DNA of 64,000 nucleotides from LMUY01 sp965198895 (GCA_965198895.1 OZ240676.1:1550001-1614000), one strand, 5' to 3'. Shown: positions 7,947 to 16,506, counted from the stretch's first letter. The notes: a model not told the origin generated them from the sequence alone. A program made the numbers and translations.

Positions 7947-8891
7947 TCAGGTCCCGACGGTGGCAATCGGCTCGGCCTGACGGGTGCGCGCCGGACGGGA
8001 CGCCCACAGTGTCGCCAGCGCCGAACCGGACAGATTGTGCCAGACCGAGAACAGGGCCCCAGGGAGCGCAGCCAGCGGCGAGAAGTAGATGCGCCCCAGC
8101 GTGGCGGCCAGGCCGCTGTTCTGCATGCCGACCTCCAGCGCCAGGGTGCGGCAGACGCTCTCGTCGAAGCCCAACAGCCGACCGCCCCAGTAGCCGCCCA
8201 GCAGGCCGATGCCGTTGTGCAGCACAACCCCCACCAGCACCAGCGGCCCGACAGTGGCGATGCTGCCCTGGCTGGCCGCGACCACGGCGCCGATGATCAG
8301 CAGGATCGACACCATGGAGATCGGCGGCAAAGCGGGCTCGAAATGCCGCACGACACGATGGGCGAAATGGTTGACGACCAGCCCAAGGGCCACCGGCAGC
8401 GCGACGATCTGCAGGATGCTGAGCAGCAGGCCCCGCACATCCACCGCGATGCCGTGGGACACGTATAGCCGGGTCAGCAGCGGGGTGGCGACGACGCCGA
8501 CTACGGTCGACAGCGCGCTGATGGTCACGGACAGGGCCACGTCGCCGCCCGATAGGAACACCATCACCGTCGACCCGGTGCCGCTGGCGACGCTGCCGAC
8601 CAGCACCATGCCCGTCGCCAGTTCCGGCGACATGCCGAGGGCGCGGGCGATACCCCAGGCGGCCAGCGGCATGATCAGATAGTGCAGGCCCAGCCCGGCC
8701 AGCACCGGCCCGGGTCGTGCGGCGATGCGGCGAAAGTCGCTGAACCGCAGCGTCACCCCCGCGCAGAACATGATCAGCGACAGCAAAAGGGTCACCCAGG
8801 GCCCGAACGGCATGAAGGTCGCGGGCGTGAGAAAGGCCAGGACGGAGATCAGGATGGCCCAAAGCGGGAAGAGACGTGTGACGATGCGCAT
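7947..8891 (-). CDS. Bile acid:sodium symporter (BASS/SBF) family transporter
   Basis: A 314-residue polytopic inner-membrane protein with about nine to ten hydrophobic segments. It shows the BASS pattern: GVTLRFSDF after the second helix, the broken-helix segment GSVASGTGSTVMVFLSGGDVALS, and a second inverted-repeat crossover near EVGMQNSGLAATLG, which normally binds sodium. Bacterial members move organic acids, pantothenate or other anions with Na+; the substrate here cannot be read. I chose the ATG at 8891; a GTG 27 bases upstream is an alternative, and neither has a strong ribosome-binding site. Confidence 0.85.
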   Translation of the reverse strand: MRIVTRLFPLWAILISVLAFLTPATFMPFGPWVTLLLSLIMFCAGVTLRFSDFRRIAARPGPVLAGLGLHYLIMPLAAWGIARALGMSPELATGMVLVGSVASGTGSTVMVFLSGGDVALSVTISALSTVVGVVATPLLTRLYVSHGIAVDVRGLLLSILQIVALPVALGLVVNHFAHRVVRHFEPALPPISMVSILLIIGAVVAASQGSIATVGPLVLVGVVLHNGIGLLGGYWGGRLLGFDESVCRTLALEVGMQNSGLAATLGRIYFSPLAALPGALFSVWHNLSGSALATLWASRPARTRQAEPIATVGT

Positions 8892-8940
8892 AGTGGGCGA
8901 ACGGAGTATAAACGCCACGGCGTGTCTAGCCCACCACGTT

Positions 8941-8975
8941 GCATGTCAGCCGAGAGGGGGCATGTCAGCCGAGAG
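8941..8975. repeat. Two direct copies of a 16-bp sequence
   Basis: GCATGTCAGCCGAGAG occurs at 8941-8956 and again at 8960-8975, a 19-bp period. It lies in the 135-bp gap between the PAS sensor stop and the symporter start. It could be a tandem operator or a simple duplication. Confidence 0.6.
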
Positions 8976-9026
8976 TGGATTGGCAGACGGGAGGAGCATG
9001 CCAGGCCATGGACCCGGCCTGAGGAC

Positions 9027-10388
9027 TTACCCGGCTGCGCTGCCCCGGACCGCTCCACCCAACGAACGAACGACGTTCTTCAGGCTCTCCGTCCGGTGCT
9101 CCAGTTCGCTGATCAGCGCGGCCTGACGGGTTTGCAACCGCTTCAGATCGTCGATGTCGGTGCTGCTGCCGAGCCATTCGACGATCGGGCCGTCCGGCTC
9201 GCCAGGTTCGGGTGCCGCGTAGCGCGGCAGAGAGCGGGTTTGGAACCACCGCCAGGTCTGGTCGCTGGCCCGGCGCAGGCGGAAGGTCGCGTCCAACACG
9301 CCGTGGGGACGAGCTTGGTGCCACGCTTCCATGGTGGATTTACGGTCCTCGGGATGGATGGCGTCCAGCCAGCCCCAGCCTTGGGCCTGCTCCTGCGTCT
9401 GCCCGGTGTATTCGAGCCACTGAGGTCCGGCCCAGGTCCACAACCCCTCGTTGGAGGACCGCCAAACCAAGGGCGGCATCCCTTCGGCCAGCACGCGGTA
9501 GCGTTCCTTCTCCTCGAGCAACGCGGCTTTGGTCCGCTCGATGGCGGTGATGTCCTGCACCAAACCGACCACCTGGCCGGACCCGCCGTTCTCGTTCTGC
9601 ATCGGGAAACTCGTGTGGCGGATCGATACGATGCTGGCGTCCGACGCCCGGATGATCCGATATTGCGCGACCAATACCTCCCCTGCGGCGGAGCGGGACA
9701 GGTGGGCGTCCACTGCGGCACGGTCGTCCGGATGAACCAGGTCCAGCCACCGCCGGAAGTCGGCCTGCACCATGGTCCGGCTCTCGCCCAGCAGGCGGTT
9801 CAACGCCGGCGATGCGTAGTCCAGCCGCATGCGCGCGACATCGAGGATCCATAGGGCGTCCGGCGCGATCACCGGCTCGGGCGCAGCCTCGGCCGGGAGG
9901 GCCAAGCTGTCCACCCGTGCATCCAGGATCAGCGTGAACGCATAGGCAAACATGCCGCTCTCGTTCCGGACGGGCGTGAAGATGGCGTCGTAATGCCCGG
10001 TGGTGAGCACGCCGTGACGCCGGGACACCCAGGGCCGCTTGCGGAAGATCGCCGCCTCGCCTGCCAGTAGCCGCTCGTAAACCGGCCCGGTGTCGCTGAT
10101 TGCCTCGGGGAAAGCCGACGCGGCCGGCGCGCCGAGCGCGTTCGGGTGGGCGTCCCCGTGCAAGTGGGCACATGCGTCGTTGTAAAGCAGCAGCCTGTCC
10201 GGACCACAGGCGAGGGCGCAAGGCAGCGGGTGGGACAAGCACATATCCACCAACGTCCGCAGGCTCTGGGGCCAACCCCCGATCGGGCCGAGGGACGATC
10301 GCGACCAGTCGCGATTGCGTATCAGGACCGCAAGTTCACTATCGCCGGCTGGCCAGGCAGATTGATCGTCCGGATCAAAGGATGACAT
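9027..10388 (-). CDS. PAS-domain sensor ending at an HWE/HisKA_2-type H-box (truncated kinase)
   Basis: A 453-residue soluble protein with an N-terminal PAS/GAF-like region (from about residue 20, SLGPIGGWPQSLRTLV, often seen in HWE kinases). Two PAS domains follow, marked by LVHPDDRAAV and AIHPEDRKST with their PAC segments. It ends with ALISELEHRTESLKNVVRSLG, close to the phospho-acceptor helix of HWE/HisKA_2 kinases (ELxHR), then a stop about 10 residues later. The ATPase domain is absent, and the 135 bp downstream cannot encode it. It may be a decayed kinase or a sensor acting through a partner. I chose the ATG at 10388 over a TTG at 10400. Confidence 0.78.
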   Translation of the reverse strand: MSSFDPDDQSAWPAGDSELAVLIRNRDWSRSSLGPIGGWPQSLRTLVDMCLSHPLPCALACGPDRLLLYNDACAHLHGDAHPNALGAPAASAFPEAISDTGPVYERLLAGEAAIFRKRPWVSRRHGVLTTGHYDAIFTPVRNESGMFAYAFTLILDARVDSLALPAEAAPEPVIAPDALWILDVARMRLDYASPALNRLLGESRTMVQADFRRWLDLVHPDDRAAVDAHLSRSAAGEVLVAQYRIIRASDASIVSIRHTSFPMQNENGGSGQVVGLVQDITAIERTKAALLEEKERYRVLAEGMPPLVWRSSNEGLWTWAGPQWLEYTGQTQEQAQGWGWLDAIHPEDRKSTMEAWHQARPHGVLDATFRLRRASDQTWRWFQTRSLPRYAAPEPGEPDGPIVEWLGSSTDIDDLKRLQTRQAALISELEHRTESLKNVVRSLGGAVRGSAAG

Positions 10389-10625
10389 AGGCAGTCCCAA
10401 AAGGTGTCAAGGCGCGTAGCGGCTCGGCTCGGGGTCGCCAACCAATACCCTTAGGGGGTTCGGATCTGCGGTGCCCCAACATGCGTTATACGTCTCGAAT
10501 TAGGGGCTGGACCGGTCCGATGCCCCTGTTGAACGTAGCGTCATTATAGGCTCCCTGGCGGGGGCTCCAGACCTGCAATCAAAACGAGGAAACGCCATGC
10601 TCCCGCACTTCGCACCGCCCCGGCC

Positions 10626-11393
10626 ATGAGTGCCTCCTTCGATCTTACGGGCCGTGTTGCCCTGGTTACCGGCGCCTCCAGCGGGCTCGGGCGGCATTTC
10701 GCCGGCGTGCTGGCCCGTGCCGGCGCATCGGTGGCTTTGGCCGCGCGCCGGGTCGACAGCCTGGACGCGGTGGCGGCGGAGATCGAGGCGGCCGGCGGAC
10801 GCGCCATCGCGGTGCGGCTCGACGTCAGCGATGTCGGGTCGGTGCGGGACGCGGCGGCGGCGGTGGTGGCGCAACTCGGCGGCCTGGACATCCTGGTCAA
10901 CAACGCCGGCACGACGGCCACCAAGCCGCTGCTGGAATTGACGGAGACCGACTGGGACAGCGTGCTCGACGTCAACCTCAAGGGCTGCTTCCTGATGGCC
11001 CAGGAGGCGGCGCGGGCCATGGTGCAAGCCGGGCGCGGCGGGGCCATCGTCAACGTCGCCTCCATCCTGGGCTTTCGCGTGGCGGCGCAGTTGGCGCCCT
11101 ACATCGCCTCCAAGGCCGGGCTGGTGCGGCTCGGCGAGGCGATGGCGCTGGAGTTGGCGCGTCACCGGATCCGGGTGAACACGCTCTGCCCCGGCTATAT
11201 CGAGACGGACATCAACCAGGATTTTTTCGCCACACCGGCCGGCGAGGCATTGGTCAAGCGCATCCCGCAGCGCCGGCTCGGCCGCAAGGAGGATCTGGAC
11301 GGCGCGTTGCTGCTGCTTTGCTCGGACGCCGGGTCGTATATGACCGGCGCGGCGCTGGCCGTGGATGGCGGCCATCTCGTGAACACGCTGTAG
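10626..11393 (+). CDS. SDR-family oxidoreductase (FabG-like)
   Basis: A 255-residue NAD(P)-dependent short-chain dehydrogenase with a classical fold. It has the cofactor motif TGASSGLG (15-22), NNAG (92-95) and a catalytic Ser146-Tyr159-Lys163 set, and ends with the typical AVDGGHLV. It probably oxidises a beta-hydroxyacyl or similar secondary alcohol. It is followed after 14 bp by an acyl-CoA dehydrogenase on the same strand, which suggests a shared acyl-CoA or branched-acid pathway. No strong ribosome-binding site is visible before the ATG. Confidence 0.9.
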   Translation: MSASFDLTGRVALVTGASSGLGRHFAGVLARAGASVALAARRVDSLDAVAAEIEAAGGRAIAVRLDVSDVGSVRDAAAAVVAQLGGLDILVNNAGTTATKPLLELTETDWDSVLDVNLKGCFLMAQEAARAMVQAGRGGAIVNVASILGFRVAAQLAPYIASKAGLVRLGEAMALELARHRIRVNTLCPGYIETDINQDFFATPAGEALVKRIPQRRLGRKEDLDGALLLLCSDAGSYMTGAALAVDGGHLVNTL

Positions 11394-11407
11394 AAGGACA
11401 CTTGATC

Positions 11408-12616
11408 ATGGTTCCTGCGGAGTCCGGCCTCGCCGAGGGGCAGGCGATCGCACATCGGGTGGAGCGCTTCGTCCGCGACGTGGTGATCCCGTACGAGACG
11501 GACGAGCGGCGCGACTCCCACGGCCCCACTGACGCGCTGACCGCCGAACTCCGGGCCAAGGCGCGCGAGCACGGGGTGCTGACGCCGCACATCTTTCCCG
11601 ACGGCCACCATCTCAGCCACCGCGCGACGGCGATCGTGTTGCGTGCCGCCGGGTTGTCGCCGCTCGGCCCGCTGGCGCTGAACGTGGCTGCGCCGGACGA
11701 GGGCAACATGTTCCTGCTGGGCCGGGTCGCCGGGCCGGAGCAGCGGCAGCGGTTTCTGGAGCCGCTGGTGTCCGGCCGCGCCCGCTCCGCCTTCCTGATG
11801 ACGGAACCGGCGGCCGAGGGCGGGGCCGGCTCCGACCCGTCGATGATGCAGACGACGGCGCGGCCGGACGGCAACCATTGGGTGGTGAACGGACGCAAGG
11901 CGTTCATCACCGGCATGGTGGGCGCCTCGGTCGGGATCGTGATGGCGAAGTCCGACGAAGGCGCCACCTTATTCCTGGTGGACCTGCCGATGGAGGGGAT
12001 CCGGGTCGAGCGTGTGCTGGACACCATCGACAGCTCGATGCCCGGCGGGCACGCGATCGTGGTGCTGGACAATGTGCGCATCCCCGCCGACCAGATGCTG
12101 GGGCAGAGCGGCGAAGGCTTCAAATACGCGCAGATCCGCCTGGCCCCGGCGCGGCTGACGCATTGCATGCGCTGGCATGGTGCGGCGACCCGGGCGCAGG
12201 AGATCGCCACCGCCTACGCCGTGAAGCGCCACGCGTTCGGCAAGCCGCTGGTGGACCACGAGGGTGTCGGCTTCATGCTGGCCGACAACATGATCGACCT
12301 GAAGCAGAGCGAGTTGATGATCGACTGGTGCGCCGGCGTGCTGGATGGCGGCGCGCCCGGGACGGTCGAATCCTCGATGGCGAAAGTGGCGGTGTCGGAG
12401 GCGCTGTTCCGCGTCGCCGACCGGTGCGTGCAGGTGATGGGCGGGACGGGCGTGACCGGCGATACGGTGGTGGAGCAGGTGTTCCGCGAGATCCGTGCGT
12501 TCCGGATCTATGACGGCCCGACCGAGGTGCACAAATGGTCGCTGGCGAAGAAGATCAAGCGCGACACGCTCGCAGCCGCTTCTCCCCCTCCCGCGGGCGG
12601 GAGAGGGCCGGGGTGA
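11408..12616 (+). CDS. Acyl-CoA dehydrogenase family protein with repeat-derived C-terminus
   Basis: A 402-residue FAD enzyme of the acyl-CoA dehydrogenase family. It has the FAD-contacting FLMTEPAAEGGAGSDP region, the middle beta-domain (HWVVNGRKAFITG) and the C-terminal helical domain with HAFGKPLVDHEG, QVMGGTGVTGD and IYDGPTEVHKW. ATG 11408 follows an AGAAGGA site. The last 11 residues (SPPPAGGRGPG) and the stop lie inside an intergenic repeat element (12581-12699), so the native C-terminus was replaced or extended when the repeat arrived. It is probably cotranscribed with the upstream SDR. Confidence 0.9.
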   Translation: MVPAESGLAEGQAIAHRVERFVRDVVIPYETDERRDSHGPTDALTAELRAKAREHGVLTPHIFPDGHHLSHRATAIVLRAAGLSPLGPLALNVAAPDEGNMFLLGRVAGPEQRQRFLEPLVSGRARSAFLMTEPAAEGGAGSDPSMMQTTARPDGNHWVVNGRKAFITGMVGASVGIVMAKSDEGATLFLVDLPMEGIRVERVLDTIDSSMPGGHAIVVLDNVRIPADQMLGQSGEGFKYAQIRLAPARLTHCMRWHGAATRAQEIATAYAVKRHAFGKPLVDHEGVGFMLADNMIDLKQSELMIDWCAGVLDGGAPGTVESSMAKVAVSEALFRVADRCVQVMGGTGVTGDTVVEQVFREIRAFRIYDGPTEVHKWSLAKKIKRDTLAAASPPPAGGRGPG

Positions 12617-12699
12617 GGGTGCGACTGCCGCTCCACGCTCGGTTTTAGGTGGCCAAGCGGCCCTCACCCCATCCCTCTTCCGTAAAGAACGGGAGAGGG
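12581..12699. repeat. 119-bp palindromic intergenic repeat, copy 1
   Basis: This element matches 15436-15554 over its full length with only scattered differences. It begins with a CTCCCGC-GG-GCGGGAG hairpin, has near-complementary arms (GGGAGAGGGCCGGGGTGAGGG on the left; the right arm is partly diverged in this copy), and ends with a CTCTTCCGT/ACGGGAGAG hairpin. It overlaps the last 36 bases of the acyl-CoA dehydrogenase gene. It encodes nothing of its own and resembles MITE-like or REP-like elements. Confidence 0.85.
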
Positions 12700-12757
12700 A
12701 TACGGCAGAAATGGCACGATACTTGGATCGGGGGGGTGGGACAGAAGGATCGGTTGA

Positions 12758-14047
12758 TTGGACTTGAACCAGGAGATACCGGCGACCACGCGAGCGTCGC
12801 TGCGGCCGATCATTATCGGCGGCGCCTTCGGCAACCTCATCGAGTGGTACGACTGGACGATCTATGGGCTGCTGGCCCCGGTGTTCGCCGCCCAGATCGT
12901 CCCGGCCAGCAATCCCGCGACATCGTTGATCGGCGTCCTGCTCGCCTACGCCGTGGGGTTCCTGATGCGGCCGCTCGGCTCCATCGTCCTGTCGCCACTC
13001 GCCGACAAGTACGGGCGGCGGCAGATGCTGGCAGCCACCATCGTCATGATGGGCGTGGGCAGCTTGATCGTGGCCGTGACACCCCCCTTCGCGACGGCCG
13101 GGCTTGCCGCGCCGGTGATGCTGCTGGTGGCGCGCATGCTGCAGGGTTTTTCGACCGGTGGAGAGTTCCAGGGTTCGTCGGTCTATCTGGTGGAGCACGC
13201 CCCGCCGGGTCGCCGCGCCTTCGTGTCGTCAGCGCAGATGGTCTCGATCGGGCTGGCGATCCTGATCGCCACGGGGGTCGCCGCGCTCACCACGAGCCTG
13301 ATCCCGCAGCCGGCACTCGCGTCGTGGGGTTGGCGCGTGCCGTTCCTGCTCGGTGCTTTGGGGGCGGTGTACGGCCTGTATCTGCGCTGGCGCCTGCCGG
13401 AAACACCGAGCTTCGAGCACATCGCGGCGAGCGGGCGTATCTCGCGCCAGCCGCTGACCGAGGCGGTGCGGCGCTATCCGCGCGAAACCTGGTACGTGTT
13501 CGTCATCCAGGCCGGCACGGTGCAGTTCTATCTCTGGACGGTGTTCCTACCCTCCTACGCGGCGCTGGCCGGTGGCGTGCCGATCCGGCTTGGCCTCCTC
13601 GGCAGCACCATTGCGCTCGCCGTCTATACCGCCGCGATTCCGCTGCTCGCCGCGCTGTCGGACCGGGTGGGACGCAAGCCGCTGCTGTATGTCGCGGTCG
13701 GCGGATTTCTGGTGCTGGCCTATCCCCTTTTGATGTTGCTGCATGGGGCCGGGTTCGCCACCTACCTGTTCGTGGACGTGACAGGCATCCTGCTGATCGC
13801 GTGCAGCAACGCCGTGCTGCCGCCGCTGCTGTGCGAGCTGTTCCCGGCCGCCGTCCGCACCTCCGGCATAGGACTGCCCTACGCCGTGTGCAGCGCTGTT
13901 TTCGGAGGCACCGCGCCGCTGATCGTAACGGCGCTGCAGCGTGCCGGAGCGGACTGGGCGATCGCGGGCTACGTGATGCTGATCTGCCTGGTGTCGGTGC
14001 TGGTGTTCATCGGCATGCCGGAGACCCGTGGCCGGGCGTTGGATTGA
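12758..14047 (+). CDS. MFS transporter, metabolite:H+ symporter (MHS) type
   Basis: A 429-residue, 12-helix inner-membrane transporter. It carries MHS signatures: FGNLIEWYDWTIYG at helix 1, MRPLGSIVLSPLADKYGRR at loop 2-3, and RMLQGFSTGGEFQGS in helix 4. Relatives transport alpha-ketoglutarate, proline/betaine, citrate or shikimate with protons; the substrate is not readable here. Translation probably starts at the TTG at 12758, as AGAAGGAT lies seven bases upstream and no earlier in-frame ATG fits. It is convergent with a substrate-binding-protein gene, with only 20 bp between stops. Confidence 0.87.
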   Translation: MDLNQEIPATTRASLRPIIIGGAFGNLIEWYDWTIYGLLAPVFAAQIVPASNPATSLIGVLLAYAVGFLMRPLGSIVLSPLADKYGRRQMLAATIVMMGVGSLIVAVTPPFATAGLAAPVMLLVARMLQGFSTGGEFQGSSVYLVEHAPPGRRAFVSSAQMVSIGLAILIATGVAALTTSLIPQPALASWGWRVPFLLGALGAVYGLYLRWRLPETPSFEHIAASGRISRQPLTEAVRRYPRETWYVFVIQAGTVQFYLWTVFLPSYAALAGGVPIRLGLLGSTIALAVYTAAIPLLAALSDRVGRKPLLYVAVGGFLVLAYPLLMLLHGAGFATYLFVDVTGILLIACSNAVLPPLLCELFPAAVRTSGIGLPYAVCSAVFGGTAPLIVTALQRAGADWAIAGYVMLICLVSVLVFIGMPETRGRALD

Positions 14048-14067
14048 CCCGCAGCGACCCGGCCGGA

Positions 14068-15273
14068 TCAGCCTTTTTTCAGCGCCGGGCACACCGACTC
14101 GCCCAGCGGCCGGAAGGCCTCCGCGGCGGGGATGGTGGCGACCAGGTCGTAGAAATCGTACGGGCCCTTGGATTGCGCCGGAGTCTTGACGCGGAACAGA
14201 TACGTGTCGTGCACCATGCGGCCATCCGCGCGCAGGCTGCCGTGCCGGGTCAGCAGGTCGTCCACCGGCAGCTCGTGCAACTTGCCGATCACGGCGGCGG
14301 TGTCGGTGGTGCGCGCGGCGGCGGCAGCGCGGAGATAGGCGCGGACCACTGAATAGTCACCCGCCTGGATCGTGGACGGCATGCGTCCGCCATTGCGCGC
14401 GGCGAACCGGCGGGACCAGGCGCGCGTCTGATCGTCCAGGTCCCAGTAGAAAGCCTCGTTCACCAGCACGTTCTGCGCCGCGGCCAGACCGAGGGCGGCA
14501 ATGTCCGGCACCGTCAGCACGAACGACACCAGCTGCTGCTTGCCTTCGCCGATCCCGAACTCACGCGCCTGCTTGATCGAGTTGATCAGGTCGGTACCCG
14601 TGTTGCCCAGCGCGATCACGTCGGCGCCGGAGGCCTGGGCCTGCAGCAGGAAAGGCGAGAAGTCGCCGCTGTAGTTGAACGGATGGCTGACCGACCCGGC
14701 GACGCTGCCGCCTGCTGCGCGCAGCAGGGCCGAGGCGTCCGTTTGAAGAGACTTGCCGAACACGTAGTCGGCGGTGACGAAAAACCATTTGCTGCCGGGC
14801 TTGGCGAGCGGGCGGGTGATGCCGATGGCCTGGCCGTAGGTGTCCCACATCCACATCACCGAAGTGGCTGGGGCGCAATCCTCGTTGGTCAGCCGCGCGG
14901 TGCCGCCGGAGAACAGGGCGACCTTGTTATGCGACGCCGCCTCGTGCTGTACGGCGATCTGCACCGTCGCCTGCACGATGTCGGCGACCGCGTCGATGCC
15001 CTTGTTGTCGAACCAGTCCCGCACGATGCCGACCGCGACGTCCGCCTTGTTCTGATGGTCCGCCTGCAGGATCTCGATCTTCATGCCGGCGCACTCGGCG
15101 GCGAGGCAATCCTCGGCAGCCATTTGCGCGGCGGTCACGGCGCCTGGCCCGGCCTGCGCGGACAGGCTGCCCGTCATGTCCGTTAGCACCCCGATGCGCA
15201 CGGGTGTGTCGAGCGGGTGGGCTTGGGCCTGGGTGGCCGCAGCCAGACAGGCGAGAAGGGGGAGCAGGCGCAC
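14068..15273 (-). CDS. Branched-chain-amino-acid-type ABC substrate-binding protein
   Basis: A 401-residue periplasmic binding protein (Peripla_BP_6/LivK-like) with a signal peptide ending AQA. It opens with VRIGVLTDMTGSLSAQAGPG, the typical first strand and ligand loop, followed by WFFVTADYVFGKSL and GADVIALGNTG segments. Such proteins bind amino acids, amides, aromatic acids or urea for LIV-type importers. No permease or ATPase genes accompany it, so it is an orphan that may use components elsewhere. A GGAGGACACC sequence supports the GTG start at 15273. Confidence 0.87.
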   Translation of the reverse strand: MRLLPLLACLAAATQAQAHPLDTPVRIGVLTDMTGSLSAQAGPGAVTAAQMAAEDCLAAECAGMKIEILQADHQNKADVAVGIVRDWFDNKGIDAVADIVQATVQIAVQHEAASHNKVALFSGGTARLTNEDCAPATSVMWMWDTYGQAIGITRPLAKPGSKWFFVTADYVFGKSLQTDASALLRAAGGSVAGSVSHPFNYSGDFSPFLLQAQASGADVIALGNTGTDLINSIKQAREFGIGEGKQQLVSFVLTVPDIAALGLAAAQNVLVNEAFYWDLDDQTRAWSRRFAARNGGRMPSTIQAGDYSVVRAYLRAAAAARTTDTAAVIGKLHELPVDDLLTRHGSLRADGRMVHDTYLFRVKTPAQSKGPYDFYDLVATIPAAEAFRPLGESVCPALKKG

Positions 15274-15435
15274 GGTGTCCTCCAGTCCGCCCGTTCACCG
15301 GGCTGATTGTTGCGATATCGGTGCCCATGGTTAGCACGGGCGCCCTGCCCGTGAAGAACGCTCCGGCACTCACTTCGCGCAATCTGCGAAGTCTCTCCTC
15401 TCCCCTCGACGGCAGTGCGATCGCATTTGCTTTCT

Positions 15436-15554
15436 TCTCCCTCCCCCGCGGGCGGGAGAGGGCCGGGGTGAGGGTGCGACTGCCGCTTCACACTCGGTTT
15501 TCGGTGGCCAAGCGGCCCTCACCCCGGCCCTCTCCCGTGAAGGACGGGAGAGGG
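15436..15554. repeat. 119-bp palindromic intergenic repeat, copy 2
   Basis: The better-preserved copy. The 21-bp arm at 15454-15474 is perfectly complementary to 15516-15536, with a 41-base spacer. The right end forms a second perfect hairpin, CCCTCTCCCGT-GAAGG-ACGGGAGAGGG (15528-15554). It resembles a non-autonomous miniature element; no target-site duplication or transposase is visible. Confidence 0.88.
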
Positions 15555-15678
15555 AGCAGTCATATACGATTGCCTGCCTTGATGGAGAGGGTCGGGTGAG
15601 TGGTAGCCACGCGCCCGGTTGAGCCGGTTGCAGCAGTCCCAACCTCGGCCGTGTGCTGCGGCCACCCCTCCCCTAGCC

Positions 15679-15695
15679 CCTCCCTCAAGGGGAGG
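15679..15695. repeat. G/C-rich hairpin CCTCCCT-CAA-GGGGAGG
   Basis: A seven-pair stem with one T.G wobble and a three-base loop, preceded by another CCCCTCCCC tract. It is read by the minus-strand CheW transcript just past its stop at 15738, so it could serve as a 3' end structure. No T-run follows on either strand. Confidence 0.4.
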
Positions 15696-15737
15696 CGAAT
15701 GTTCTTGTCTCTGCGAGTAAGGCGACGAGGCAGCGCC

Positions 15738-16238
15738 TCAAGCGGCCAGCGGCTCGACGGCACCCTCGATCTGTGCGGCAACCGCCGCGGGGACAATCTG
15801 GTCTGTCGAGAGCAGCCCGACCATCCTGTCGTTCACGGTCAGCAGCCCGAGAAGATGCATCCTCACAATGCCGGACGCCACGTCCGGCACGTCCTGGATC
15901 ACGGCGTCGCTCATCGACAAAATATCGCACACCGCACTGACGAGCAGCCCGGCAGTCTGATTACCGAGCTCGGCCACGATGATCACGTGTTGCGGCGTCG
16001 GCTCCACGATCGGCAGGCCGAGGCGCTCCGCCAGGTCTATGATCGGCATGACCTTGCCCCGCAAATTCACCACGCCCCTCATGTACGACGGTGCGAACGG
16101 CAGCGGAGTCGTCGGCGTCCAGCCCCGGATCTCCCGCACCGCCATGATATCGATACAGAACTCCTGGTCCGCGATGCGGAACGAGAGCAGCTCCCGATTG
16201 GATCCGCTGGTGGTCTGAGTGTCCGGCCCGGTGGCCAT
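15738..16238 (-). CDS. cheW: CheW-domain chemotaxis coupling protein
   Basis: A 166-residue protein made almost entirely of one CheW domain (about residues 16-155), with the diagnostic FRIADQEFCIDIMAVREI start and the MRGVVNLRGKVMPIIDLAERL core. CheW links chemoreceptors to the CheA kinase in polar arrays. AAGGA eight bases upstream supports the ATG at 16238. It stands alone: no cheA, cheY, cheR or cheB is present, and the only chemoreceptor in the window lies 16 kb away. Confidence 0.9.
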   Translation of the reverse strand: MATGPDTQTTSGSNRELLSFRIADQEFCIDIMAVREIRGWTPTTPLPFAPSYMRGVVNLRGKVMPIIDLAERLGLPIVEPTPQHVIIVAELGNQTAGLLVSAVCDILSMSDAVIQDVPDVASGIVRMHLLGLLTVNDRMVGLLSTDQIVPAAVAAQIEGAVEPLAA

Positions 16239-16439
16239 GCGCGGCGTCCTTCAAATCGTCTCGGGTAGGGCGCGGGGGCGCACTACGCGACTATGCGCTG
16301 CGATTGTGAAGGCAACACTAAAGTCACGACTGCGGAATGCAGGCCTGGCTAGTCGTTACGCTCCGGCGCACCTATTTGCCCGGCGACTTATGCAGGAGGT
16401 TTTCAGCAAGCCGAACGGAGCTTTGCCTCTGGACAAGCC

Positions 16440-16506
16440 GTAGGGTGGGCTGCTTGCAGCCCACCACTCCGCCCCTGGGTAGTGGGCTGCGAGCAGCCCA
16501 CCCTAC
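16440..16506. repeat. GTAG-headed paired hairpins (REP/BIME-like element)
   Basis: Two inverted hairpins: GGTGGGCTGC-TT-GCAGCCCACC (16444-16465) and GTGGGCTGC-GA-GCAGCCCAC (16482-16501). They are enclosed by a 14-bp perfect inverted repeat that begins GTAG (16440-16453) and ends CTAC (16493-16506). A 5' GTAG tetranucleotide next to an imperfect palindrome is the hallmark of REP sequences, and an inverted pair is a BIME. It starts 11 bp past the rho stop codon and may cap the 3' end of the rho transcript. Confidence 0.8.

Larger units (their letters stand above)
15274..15737. other. 464-bp intergenic region with three repeat-like hairpins
   Basis: No convincing gene is visible. The stretch holds copy 2 of the 119-bp repeat (15436-15554) and a CCTCCCT-CAA-GGGGAGG hairpin at 15679-15695 of the kind common in high-GC proteobacterial intergenic DNA. 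The promoter of the binding-protein gene should lie near 15290-15400, but I see no clear hexamers. Confidence 0.6.

Noticed and set aside
16440..16506. Possible CRISPR repeats
   Set aside because: The hairpins are inverted and unique in spacing, with no regular spacers or cas genes; a REP/BIME reading fits better.
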